From a virus: a DNA stretch of 35,395 nt. The notes under the pieces are model-generated. The model saw only the letters and a list, made by a program, of their open reading frames with translations. It had not been told where the DNA came from and searched no databases. Below are positions 1-6,155 of this stretch, in pieces. The stretch lies in the IMG/VR virus record IMGVR_UViG_3300044845_000398, positions 1 to 35,395 of that record, one strand, 5' to 3'. The first letter of the stretch is position 1; every line of letters starts with the position of its first letter. A program made the position numbers and the translations under genes.

Positions 1-126
1 CCCAAAAGTGTGCGCCTTACCTCACCGTCCGCACAGTGGACGCGTTGCGATATTCTCATTGCGTAGTGTGCGACACATCACACAGAATCCCTCCCATGCC
101 CGCCGTGGTGGCGGGTCAGGGAGGAG
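1..126 (+). repeat. 126-bp direct repeat, left copy (leader of early + operon)
   Basis: Identical base for base to 35249-35374. It ends in a strong Shine-Dalgarno (GGGAGGAG), and the next gene starts 6 nt later at 133. Inside are AGTGTGCG at 7-14 and 65-72, a related inverted CGCACAGT at 30-37, and the small palindrome GTGT-GCG-ACAC at 66-76; these could be operator half-sites. TATTCT at 51-56 is a possible -10, but no convincing -35 is visible. After the SD the two copies diverge completely. The repeat is seen directly; a promoter/leader role is inferred from position. It could also mark an assembly break. Confidence 0.85.
90..124 (+). promoter_or_regulatory. Hairpin sequestering the ribosome binding site
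   Basis: CCTCCC (90-95) pairs with GGGAGG (119-124) and CCCGCC (99-104) pairs with GGCGGG (110-115). They are separated by a 3x3 internal loop and closed by a GTGGT loop. The 3' arm contains the SD of the gene at 133, so folding would hide the ribosome site. The same structure exists at 35338-35372. An ATG at 96-98 lies inside the internal loop. The fold is read from the sequence; translational control is an inference. Confidence 0.55.
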
Positions 127-132
127 AACGAA

Positions 133-327
133 ATGAACATCAGCGAATGGCTTGAGTACGCTGCGGAGTGTGCCTACGAGGCTCGCGAAGCCTATTACGC
201 AGCGCAGAACATCTGCCCCAGTTGCGACGGCATGGGCGACCACGGCGTCGAAGAAGGCACGGGTTGCCTGTTCACCTGCTACGGCTGCGGCGGTACTGGC
301 CGCTTCCACAACGAGGTGGCCGCATGA
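133..327 (+). CDS. Small DnaJ-like zinc-finger protein
   Basis: A 64-residue protein, first gene of the + early cluster, with a strong GGAGGAG site 6 nt upstream. It carries two CxxC knuckles of the DnaJ CxxCxGxG type: C28-x2-C31 followed by DGMG, and C49-x2-C52 followed by GGTG. Together they could bind one zinc ion. The first 25 residues are acidic and Ala/Tyr-rich, probably helical. No J domain is present, so this is a free-standing zinc ribbon as found in many phage early genes. It may bind protein or nucleic acid; the exact role is unknown. The stop overlaps the next start (ATGA), suggesting translational coupling. Confidence 0.8.
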   Translation: MNISEWLEYAAECAYEAREAYYAAQNICPSCDGMGDHGVEEGTGCLFTCYGCGGTGRFHNEVAA

Positions 328-584
328 GTTTCGGTGTCCTTGCTTTGTATCGCCCCGAGCCCCCGCGCTCGCGCCAGGCAGCGCCGATCGTGAGCTACGG
401 GCTCGACTTGAACGTGCTCGGCAACCGGGTGGGTTGTGACGTGGTCACGGCCGCGTTCGTGCTGCTGGCGTTCCTCGAGGCTGGGTACTACCAGCGCCGG
501 CTCAGTGAGCTCACCGAGCGCGATATCGACGCGGGGCTCGCCCGTGCGCTTGAGCGCATGGAAGCTTTGGCGGTGCCGTTGTGA
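324..584 (+). CDS. Hypothetical small early protein
   Basis: An 86-residue protein. ATG at 324 overlaps the upstream TGA (ATGA), which decides the start over an in-frame ATG at 168 that lies inside the previous gene. The middle (about residues 35-60) is hydrophobic and helical, followed by a charged helix rich in Glu/Arg (LSELTERDIDAGLARALERM). No recognisable domain. The position suggests an early host-interaction or regulatory role, which cannot be shown from sequence. Confidence 0.65.
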   Translation: MSFGVLALYRPEPPRSRQAAPIVSYGLDLNVLGNRVGCDVVTAAFVLLAFLEAGYYQRRLSELTERDIDAGLARALERMEALAVPL

Positions 585-781
585 CTTTCGCAGCAAGTGG
601 TGATGTGCACACTCGCACCGCTGTACTTCGGGAGGCGGTCGAGCGTGCCGACCTTCTCGCGACCGTGCAGGCGCGCCTGATCGACAACCAACACAAGGTC
701 ATCGAGCTCTACGAGCGCCGCATTGCGGTGCTCGAGGGCGAGGTGGCTGAACTGAAAACCTACAAGGGGATGGAGCCATGA
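581..781 (+). CDS. Hypothetical small coiled-coil protein
   Basis: A 66-residue protein starting at GTG 581, which overlaps the upstream TGA (GTGA). From about residue 15 to the end it is a continuous, highly charged helix with hydrophobic residues at heptad spacing (VIELYERRIAVLEGEVAELK), so a coiled-coil dimer is likely. No family recognised. It ends in an ATGA overlap with the next gene. Confidence 0.6.
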   Translation: MTFAASGDVHTRTAVLREAVERADLLATVQARLIDNQHKVIELYERRIAVLEGEVAELKTYKGMEP

Positions 782-975
782 GCGCCGAAGCATTCAACTG
801 GACCGTGCTGCTCTGCGCATGGTTCGCGCTCTTTGGCCTGGGCGCTTGCGCCCTCGCCGTCTACGAGTGGTGGCTGCGCCGGCGCACCCGCGACCTGCTG
901 CCATCGCCCGGTGGCCGCGCGCGCATCTACCGCGCGGACCCGCCCTCGGTGTCGCGATGGGGCAGCACCCGATGA
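778..975 (+). CDS. Small single-pass membrane protein
   Basis: A 65-residue protein with one clear transmembrane helix at about residues 9-29 (VLLCAWFALFGLGACALAVY). It is followed by a strongly basic stretch (RRRTRD), so N-out/C-in topology is expected by the positive-inside rule. Start overlaps the upstream stop (ATGA). Its first codons (MSAEAF) are nearly identical to those of the gene at 972. Function unknown; small membrane proteins among phage early genes sometimes act in superinfection exclusion or host takeover, but nothing here proves that. Confidence 0.6.
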   Translation: MSAEAFNWTVLLCAWFALFGLGACALAVYEWWLRRRTRDLLPSPGGRARIYRADPPSVSRWGSTR

Positions 976-1187
976 GCGCCGAGGCATTCAAGGTGCGCGA
1001 CCTCTCGCGCTCGCTGCGTGCGATCCCCGAGGGCGTGCGCATCGTCGTCGAGCTCGACTACATCACCGTCTCGGAGCTGATGGCCGCGCTCAGGTTCAGC
1101 GGCATCTATCTCGACCAGGAGGACGAAGCGCTCGTACTCCGCCCGCGCTGGAAGGCCAGCCAGGGGGCGAAGTCATGGCCGACATGA
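972..1187 (+). CDS. Hypothetical small early protein
   Basis: A 71-residue soluble protein beginning MSAEAFKVRDLSRSL. ATG 972 overlaps the previous TGA (ATGA), favouring this start over upstream in-frame ATGs that lie inside the preceding gene. Predicted mixed alpha/beta (RIVVELDYITVSELMAALRF). No family recognised. The 3' end overlaps the next gene by 13 nt. Confidence 0.6.
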   Translation: MSAEAFKVRDLSRSLRAIPEGVRIVVELDYITVSELMAALRFSGIYLDQEDEALVLRPRWKASQGAKSWPT

Positions 1188-1354
1188 TTGTGATTCACGC
1201 GCGCGCCGAGTTCTCGAGCATCGAGGCCAAGCTCGACGAGTTCTCGGATGCGACCGAGTGCCTGCGCGCGTTCGTGAACGTGCTGCGTGGGCTGGAGTTC
1301 GCCGACGAGAGCATCAAGTCGGCGCTCGAGGAGGTGCGGCGTGAACTTGGCTAA
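1175..1354 (+). CDS. Hypothetical small acidic protein
   Basis: A 59-residue protein beginning MADMIVIHARAEF. ATG 1175 has a purine-rich site (GGGGGCGA) 4 nt upstream inside the previous gene. It is acidic and probably helical in its C-terminal two thirds. No recognised domain. The 3' end overlaps the next gene by 14 nt, continuing the coupled arrangement. Confidence 0.55.
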   Translation: MADMIVIHARAEFSSIEAKLDEFSDATECLRAFVNVLRGLEFADESIKSALEEVRRELG

Positions 1355-1466
1355 CCTCGGGCCGCTCTCGCAGCTGCTGCTCTCTGCGGTGCTCTGGTCC
1401 GGCCTGGTGGCGGCACTCGCGGTGCTGTTCCTGCTCGTCGGGCTGTGGTGGAGGGATCGGATGTGA
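1341..1466 (+). CDS. Tiny membrane protein (41 aa)
   Basis: A 41-codon gene starting at GTG 1341 and ending at TGA 1464-1466. It encodes one hydrophobic helix (about residues 10-37; core LVAALAVLFLLVGLWW) flanked by a short polar N-terminus and an Arg-rich C-terminus (RDRM). The site GGAGGTGCGG lies just upstream. It overlaps both neighbours. Function unknown; a single-pass inner-membrane peptide is the safest description. Confidence 0.5.
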   Translation: MNLANLGPLSQLLLSAVLWSGLVAALAVLFLLVGLWWRDRM

Positions 1467-2011
1467 GCATCGCCTCTCGCGGCCTGCGCCCGGTCGCAGA
1501 GCTCGCCGCCGACCGCCCGCACGGGCATCGGCTGCGGTACCTCGCCGGGTGCCGGTGCTTCCACTGCAGACGGTCGAACAGCGACTACGAGCGCGAGCGC
1601 GCGGCAGCCAGGGCGGCGGGCGACTGGAACGGCATCGTGGACGCTGCCTCGGCGCGGCGTCACATCCTCGCGCTCTCCCGCAGGGGCGTCGGTCGCCGGA
1701 TGGTGGCCGCGGCCTCGGACGTTGCAGAGTCGGTCATCGCCGACATCCGCACCAAGCGAAAGCTGCGCATCCGCGCGCGAACCGAGCGCCGGATCTTGGC
1801 GGTGACGCCTGCCTATCGCGGCGATGCCTCACTGGTCCCGGCCAAGCGCACTTGGGAGCGGATCGAGTGGCTGCTCGATGAGGGTTTCACGAAGTCACGC
1901 ATCGCGCTCGAGCTCGGCAGGAAGACGCGGGCGCTGCAGCTGAATCGGGAGTGGGTGACGGCGCGGAATGCCGCTGCCGTCGAGGCGTTGGTGAGGAGGT
2001 ACCAGGCATGA
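1463..2011 (+). CDS. Cys-cluster and helix-turn-helix protein, putative DNA-binding regulator
   Basis: A 182-residue basic protein. GTG 1463 overlaps the previous stop (GTGA) and has GGAGGG 7 nt upstream, so it is preferred over GTG 1445. Near the N-terminus is HGHRLRYLAGCRCFHC (C30-x-C32-x2-C35 with nearby histidines), probably zinc-binding. Two helical regions follow that look like helix-turn-helix units: about residues 66-100 (ILALSRRGVGRRMVAAASDV) and about 130-165 (LLDEGFTKSRIALELG). Proteins with the same HG-RLRY-AGCRC start and RRGVGRR segment occur in phages and actinobacteria as uncharacterised HTH proteins. It is a likely transcription regulator of the early cluster; target unknown. 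Confidence 0.6.
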   Translation: MSIASRGLRPVAELAADRPHGHRLRYLAGCRCFHCRRSNSDYERERAAARAAGDWNGIVDAASARRHILALSRRGVGRRMVAAASDVAESVIADIRTKRKLRIRARTERRILAVTPAYRGDASLVPAKRTWERIEWLLDEGFTKSRIALELGRKTRALQLNREWVTARNAAAVEALVRRYQA

Positions 2012-2262
2012 CCATCGAACTCGACGAATGGGATCTGGCGTGGCTGGCGCGCCCGCACACCGAGGCTGAGTACAAGGCCGAGATCAAGTCGGCCCTCGAG
2101 CGGTGCGCGGCGTACTCGAAGCGCATCGACCGCCTCGAGGCCGAGCTCGAGCTGCTGCGCGGGCAGCGTGCCGGGTGCGGCTACCCCGACTGCATGGTGG
2201 ATGGCCGCTGCGCCCGTATGTGGTCGGGCGAATGTGCGGGGCCGAAGGAGGTGAAGCCGTGA
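2008..2262 (+). CDS. Hypothetical protein with coiled coil and C-terminal cysteines
   Basis: An 84-residue protein. ATG 2008 overlaps the upstream stop, with GAGGAGG upstream. An acidic helix and coiled coil (RIDRLEAELELLRGQ) is followed by a short Cys-rich tail: GCGYPDCM, GRCARM and GECAG. The four cysteines could bind zinc. No family recognised. Confidence 0.6.
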   Translation: MTIELDEWDLAWLARPHTEAEYKAEIKSALERCAAYSKRIDRLEAELELLRGQRAGCGYPDCMVDGRCARMWSGECAGPKEVKP

Positions 2263-2501
2263 GCAACATCACCCTGCCCCGCGCCGAGGAACTAGACACG
2301 CTGTGGGATAAATCCGTGAATGAGTCAATCAAAGCGGGTGATGGTCTTGCGCGTTATCGGTATGCGGAACAAGTCGCCGCAGCCGAGCGGGAGGCGTGTA
2401 GGCAGGCATGCAAAGCCTTGGCCGATGCCGCGCAGGAGGAAGCGTATTACCGAGGGCACATGGAGTGCGAAGCCGCCATCCGTGCGAGGGGGAGCAAATG
2501 A
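2259..2501 (+). CDS. Hypothetical helical protein
   Basis: An 80-residue protein. GTG 2259 overlaps the upstream TGA (GTGA); AAGGAGG lies 8 nt upstream. Predicted almost fully helical and rich in Ala/Glu/Arg (YAEQVAAAEREACRQACKAL). Similar short 'AEREACRQAC' proteins are common in phage early regions and have no known function. Confidence 0.6.
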   Translation: MSNITLPRAEELDTLWDKSVNESIKAGDGLARYRYAEQVAAAEREACRQACKALADAAQEEAYYRGHMECEAAIRARGSK

Positions 2502-2662
2502 CCCACCTCGAACTATTGACCGAAGTCCGCGACGCACTGCGCCGCATGGACCCTGTTTGGTGTGCGCTCGCCGGCAAGGCGCAGCTCTCCGATCAGGAGT
2601 TTGACGAGATCCTCGGGCGCCTCGAGGATGCCGTGGAGGATGGTGATGGAACGCCCGCCTGA
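2498..2662 (+). CDS. Hypothetical small acidic protein
   Basis: A 54-residue protein beginning MTHLELLTEVRDALRRM. ATG 2498 overlaps the previous TGA, with GGGGGAG upstream. Acidic C-terminus (LEDAVEDGDG). No recognised domain; start chosen from the overlap and the SD. Confidence 0.55.
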   Translation: MTHLELLTEVRDALRRMDPVWCALAGKAQLSDQEFDEILGRLEDAVEDGDGTPA

Positions 2663-2756
2663 CTTCGGCCCGTTCTTCCGCTTGCTGCGCGACGCAGCGA
2701 TCGTCTGCGCTGCGCTGCTCGGCCTTGGCTGGGGCATCCTTGCCCTGATCTCTTAA
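2646..2756 (+). CDS. Tiny membrane protein (36 aa)
   Basis: A 36-residue protein starting at ATG 2646, with GGAGG 6 nt upstream; ATG 2640 is too close to the SD. It has one C-terminal transmembrane helix (AAIVCAALLGLGWGILALI). It is the last gene of the + early cluster. Its TAA stop overlaps, tail to tail, the TAA of the opposing replication gene within TTAA at 2753-2756. No terminator is visible between the converging genes. Confidence 0.5.
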   Translation: MERPPDFGPFFRLLRDAAIVCAALLGLGWGILALIS

Positions 2757-4759
2757 CGCTCCCAGGCGGGGGCTGCTTCCTCGAGCCCCGCCGCCGTCAT
2801 GGCAAGGGCTTCAAAGCGCCGGCGGTTGTTCTCGTAGGTCGTGACGGTGATGAGCCCCTCGCGCTGCATGTCGAAGAGCGTCGAGTAGAAGTCGCGCCGC
2901 TCGACCTTCGGGAAGTTCTTGGAGCCCGACAGCACATTCCAGGCGCTGTTGTTTGCGGTCTTACTCATCGAGATCCGCTGGCCGGATTGGATCGCTGCCG
3001 CGAGCAGTTTGAGAATCGCACCGCGATTAGAAGTTCGCAACACATTGCGCGCCGCTGCGGAGGCAGTCACCTCGCCGAAGCGCTTGAAGACGCGCGCGTT
3101 CGAGTCGAACTCGAGCCGGATCGGCGGCTGCAGGGCGCCGAAGTTGCACTTCTCGTGGCGCAGCGTCACGGCGTCTTCATCGCGCGTCATCGCCCAGCGC
3201 GAGCGCGCCGAGTTGTTCCAAGCGGTCGAGCCTGAGAAGGTCGAGTTGGTATCCGACCCTGCGCCCATGCGCACCGAGGCCTTATCCACATGCGCGAGAA
3301 GCAGCACCCCTGCCCCGCTCGCGTGGGCGATTGCGTTGAGCGAGCGCATGAAGCCACGCACCTCGGCGCGGTCGTTCTCGTTGGCCGAGAACACATCCGA
3401 AGCGTTATCGATGATGACGACAGCGGCCTCGTGCCGGGCGACGGTATCGGCGAGCCACTGCATGCGCGCCGTCGGCGCACCGTCGCGCCAGAGCACGCAG
3501 TCCTGCTGGGTGAGATCGTATGCGTACACCCGCCCCTCGAGGTCGGCGAGTTCGACGCCGAGATCGCCCGCGATGTTCGCCAGGCGAAAGTGGACGGTGC
3601 GCGCCTCGTCCTCGGCCGACAGGACCAGCACCCGGCAGGGGGCGACCGAGTCGATGGACATGAACGGCCGGCCGAGGCCGAGGCAGGCAGCGAGCTGCAG
3701 GGAGAGGTTCGACTTGCCGACACCGCCGTTGGCGGCCAAGAGCGTGGTCGTGCGCCGGGGCATCCACCCCTGCACGAGCCACTCTGGTGGCTCTGGGGCG
3801 GTCCCCGCGAGGGCTGACCAGTCGAGTGGGGCGAGGTCGGAGGGCCGCTCAGGGGCCGCCTGCGAGCCGCCCAGCGTGATGGTGACCGGGGCGGTGGCTG
3901 CCGGGCGGTAGCGGTCCGCGCCGGAGACCATTCGCGGAATCTCGTGGTAGCGGGACTGCCACCTGTCCGAGCGGTCTGGGGCGGCGTCCATGAGGCCGCG
4001 CAGGAGGTTGACGATCGCCCCGCCGCCCGCGCCGGAGGCGGCGAGCTTGGCCGAGAGCGAGAGCAGCGGGCCGTGGTAGGCCTCGCCCGAGACCACCTGC
4101 TGCACGAGCCCCGCCCAGTCGGGCTCGGAGGGGCCGGCGGGGGTTACCTGGGCGAGCTGGCGCGGCTCGAGCGCCGAGAGGTCGATGCCGAACACCGACG
4201 CGGCATCATCGAGGGTGAGGCGCTGGTCGGGGTTCCAGACGGTAGTGCGCACTTCATGCGCCGCGCCGCCCTTGGTGTTGCGCCCGACGGGCAGGCGGCA
4301 GTAGCGCACGGCGTTGTTGCCCGAGGCGTCGGCCTTGATGAGCCGAGCGTCGGCCATCGCCGACATCAGCCGATCGATGAGCTCGAGGTCGCGCGTGGCG
4401 GGATCGGCCGGGTCCAAGAACACGCCGATCTGGTGATTGCCGGGCGAGGTCTCGATGACATAGGACGGCCGCCCGTTGATCTCTTGCGGGTCGGCGTCAT
4501 CTGCCACGAGCACGGCGAGCGAGTGGAACGCGCTCTTGCTGCGCTTGGGCGCGGTGAGGCGCGAGACGCTGAAGTAGGTGTTCTGTTCGCCGCGCCGATC
4601 GAGCATCTCGACCTGGCGATCGGTCGCGCGCCAGAACGAGCCCGACCAGATATCGGGCGGTGCGTTGTGCGGATTTGCGGTGAACGCGCAGGTCCATCCG
4701 AATGTGGTATCTCCAAGCGGCCCGTAGGCCGCGGAGAGGAACTCCGAGTTCTTGACCAT
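2753..4759 (-). CDS. Fused primase/helicase-type replication protein (RepB-primase-like plus RecA-like ATPase)
   Basis: A 668-residue protein. The N-terminal part (about 1-200) resembles RepB/D5-type primase domains of phages and plasmids: VLVADDAD at about 83-90 (acidic metal-site candidate), ETSPGNHQ at about 103-110 and NNAVRYCRLPVGRN at about 148-161. The C-terminal half is an AAA_25/RepA-type RecA-fold ATPase. Its Walker A is NGGVGKSNLS (K349) and its Walker B is VVIID (447-451), followed by a Ser/Thr-rich sensor region. The last 90 residues look like a winged helix. It probably primes and unwinds phage DNA at the origin. It lies in one - strand unit downstream of the Cro-like gene, so it should be expressed when the repressor is absent. 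Confidence 0.85.
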   Translation of the reverse strand: MVKNSEFLSAAYGPLGDTTFGWTCAFTANPHNAPPDIWSGSFWRATDRQVEMLDRRGEQNTYFSVSRLTAPKRSKSAFHSLAVLVADDADPQEINGRPSYVIETSPGNHQIGVFLDPADPATRDLELIDRLMSAMADARLIKADASGNNAVRYCRLPVGRNTKGGAAHEVRTTVWNPDQRLTLDDAASVFGIDLSALEPRQLAQVTPAGPSEPDWAGLVQQVVSGEAYHGPLLSLSAKLAASGAGGGAIVNLLRGLMDAAPDRSDRWQSRYHEIPRMVSGADRYRPAATAPVTITLGGSQAAPERPSDLAPLDWSALAGTAPEPPEWLVQGWMPRRTTTLLAANGGVGKSNLSLQLAACLGLGRPFMSIDSVAPCRVLVLSAEDEARTVHFRLANIAGDLGVELADLEGRVYAYDLTQQDCVLWRDGAPTARMQWLADTVARHEAAVVIIDNASDVFSANENDRAEVRGFMRSLNAIAHASGAGVLLLAHVDKASVRMGAGSDTNSTFSGSTAWNNSARSRWAMTRDEDAVTLRHEKCNFGALQPPIRLEFDSNARVFKRFGEVTASAAARNVLRTSNRGAILKLLAAAIQSGQRISMSKTANNSAWNVLSGSKNFPKVERRDFYSTLFDMQREGLITVTTYENNRRRFEALAMTAAGLEEAAPAWER

Positions 4760-4780
4760 GCCGGCCCCCTGCCCGCTGGC

Positions 4781-5005
4781 TTAGATGTCAGCGAGGTCGC
4801 TGAGACGGATCGCAAGGCGCTCGGTGCGCGAGTGCTTGAGGATGGCCGGCCAGTGCCGGCGCGGGATGTGTCCGTTCGTGCCGCGTTTGGCGCGGGTCAT
4901 CATCCAACGGGAAACGGCGCTCGGGCTCATGGACAAGATGCGTGCGGTGGCGCGCACTCCGCCCAGTTTCTCGACGATTTCACGGGCAGGACTCAGTTGC
5001 GACAT
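4781..5005 (-). CDS. Cro-like helix-turn-helix regulator
   Basis: A 74-residue protein. A helix-turn-helix lies at about residues 10-35 (GGVRATARILSMSPSAVSRW), followed by a GHIPRRHWP segment common in small Cro/YdaS-like phage regulators. It is divergent from the CI-like repressor at 5102 and immediately upstream of the replication gene on the same strand, the classical place for Cro. It likely represses the repressor promoter and favours lytic growth. Start ATG 5005; no strong SD is visible. Confidence 0.75.
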   Translation of the reverse strand: MSQLSPAREIVEKLGGVRATARILSMSPSAVSRWMMTRAKRGTNGHIPRRHWPAILKHSRTERLAIRLSDLADI

Positions 5006-5101
5006 ATCGCCGTTCTCGTTGTTGGGGTTGCAGGGAAGGTGCGAAGGTGCAAGAATGATGAGGAATTGTCAACATCACGCCAAATCAGCAACGAGGAAAC
5101 C
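5006..5101. promoter_or_regulatory. Divergent switch region between cro-like and repressor genes
   Basis: On the + strand, TTGCAG (5028-5033), a 17-nt spacer and AAGAAT (5051-5056) make a plausible promoter about 45 nt before the repressor ATG. Its spacer holds a perfect tandem 8-mer, GAAGGTGC at 5035-5042 and 5043-5050, a good operator candidate. On the - strand, TTGACA reads at 5072-5067, but no good -10 lies 16-18 nt further, so the lytic promoter is less certain. Motifs are seen; the roles are inferred from the divergent repressor layout. Confidence 0.55.
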
Positions 5102-5701
5102 ATGCAAACCAAATCCAAAATCGACACACGATGGTTCCGAGAACGGTTAGCCGAGCGCGACATGTCGCTGCGTCGGCTGGCAAAGTTCATGGAGCTCGAC
5201 CCATCAGCCGTTTCGCTCATGCTGCGCGGCAAGCGCGGGATGACGGCGGACGAGGCCAACCGCATCAGCGGCCTGCTCACGCTCCCTGTGACCGAGGTGC
5301 TCGCTCGCGCCGGCATCCCCATCGAGGAGGATGCGCGCTCGCTGCCCGTGCGTGCGCACGTCGATGCGAAGGGCGCGGTGCGCGAAGTCACGGCAAAGAA
5401 TGCGCGCCGCGTGACGGCGCCGCGCGATGTCCCCGCCGGCGCGCTCGTTGTCCAGGTGCGTGCGCCTGAGCTGCAGCAGGATGGCTGGCTGATCTTCACC
5501 GGGCAGTTCGACGCGCGCGTCCAGGCGATGGTCGATCGCTTGGCAGTCGTCGAGGTCTCGGGCGGAGCGCGGCACGTCGGGTATGTCAAGCGCGGCTACG
5601 ATGCCGACCGCGTGACGGTCCTGCCCTTCCCTGCCGGCCCCGCGATCGAGAACGTCGCCGCCACTGCCGCAGCCCCGGTGATGTGGATTCGCCCGGTATA
5701 A
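5102..5701 (+). CDS. CI-like phage repressor
   Basis: A 199-residue protein. The N-terminal XRE helix-turn-helix (about residues 8-63) contains SLRRLAKFMELDPSAVSLML. The C-terminal half resembles an S24/LexA-like fold (RLAVVEVSGGARHVGYVKRG). The usual G-x-S-M serine motif is replaced by an APELQQDGWLIF stretch, so RecA-stimulated self-cleavage is not supported. ATG 5102 has GAGGAAACC upstream and is preceded by the divergent switch region. It should maintain lysogeny by blocking the - strand lytic promoter and controlling its own. A hairpin terminator overlaps the stop codon. Confidence 0.8.
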   Translation: MQTKSKIDTRWFRERLAERDMSLRRLAKFMELDPSAVSLMLRGKRGMTADEANRISGLLTLPVTEVLARAGIPIEEDARSLPVRAHVDAKGAVREVTAKNARRVTAPRDVPAGALVVQVRAPELQQDGWLIFTGQFDARVQAMVDRLAVVEVSGGARHVGYVKRGYDADRVTVLPFPAGPAIENVAATAAAPVMWIRPV

Positions 5702-5711
5702 CCGGGCCTTT
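5691..5711 (+). terminator. Rho-independent terminator of the repressor gene
   Basis: GCCCGGT (5691-5697), loop ATA, ACCGGGC (5701-5707), then CTTTT. The stem overlaps the repressor stop codon TAA at 5699-5701. It separates the repressor transcript from the recombination operon, which appears to have its own promoter just downstream. Confidence 0.8.
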
Positions 5712-5722
5712 TGCTCTAGGTG

Positions 5723-5751
5723 TTGCGCTTTTCGCATCACGATGCTAACTT
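5723..5751 (+). promoter_or_regulatory. Candidate promoter of the recombination operon
   Basis: TTGCGC (5723-5728), a 17-nt spacer and TAACTT (5746-5751). It lies just after the repressor terminator and about 30 nt before the gene at 5783. A sigma70-like match is seen; activity is inferred. Confidence 0.5.
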
Positions 5752-5782
5752 CCTCCCCCGCCCCCACCACGAGGCTATAACG

Positions 5783-6154
5783 ATGACCGCAGAAGAACTC
5801 GCGCAGCACTGGCTGCAAGCGAAGCGAGACGAGTCTGCCGCGAACGCGCGGCGTGTCGAGATCGAGCAGCAGATCCTCACGCTCTTCCCCGCCAAGGAAG
5901 AGGGCAGCTCGAGCGCTGTACTTCAAAACGGCATGAAGCTCAAGACGGTTGGTAAGTTGGCGTACAAAGTCGACGCAGATTTGTTGTTAAAAATAACGGC
6001 ACTTTGGCCGACTAAAGTTTATCGCACAAAGATTGAGGCGGACGAATCGATGCTGCGAGCCATCCGCTCGGAGCGACCCGATCTCTGGCGCGAGCTCGCC
6101 CCGGCGATCACCGTCAAGCCAGCCAAAACTTACATCGTCATCGAGGAGGCCTGA
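5783..6154 (+). CDS. Conserved phage protein of the recombination operon
   Basis: A 123-residue protein. The N-terminal half is a helical Glu/Arg-rich segment (ANARRVEIEQQILTLFPAKE); the C-terminal half contains KVYRTKIEADESMLRAI and ends in an IVIEE strand. It looks like the small proteins (DUF7173-like, from memory) encoded just before phage RecA-like ATPases, and it is followed at once by such a gene. The middle (about 5930-6030) is markedly more AT-rich than its surroundings, a sign of recent exchange. Exact role unknown; a partner of the ATPase or of ssDNA handling is plausible. Confidence 0.65.
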   Translation: MTAEELAQHWLQAKRDESAANARRVEIEQQILTLFPAKEEGSSSAVLQNGMKLKTVGKLAYKVDADLLLKITALWPTKVYRTKIEADESMLRAIRSERPDLWRELAPAITVKPAKTYIVIEEA

Positions 6155-6155
6155 T

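Noticed and set aside
1445-1463. GTG 1445 as the start of the Cys/HTH gene
   Set aside because: GTG 1463 has a GGAGGG site at proper distance and overlaps the previous stop; 1445 lies inside the upstream membrane gene without a comparable site.
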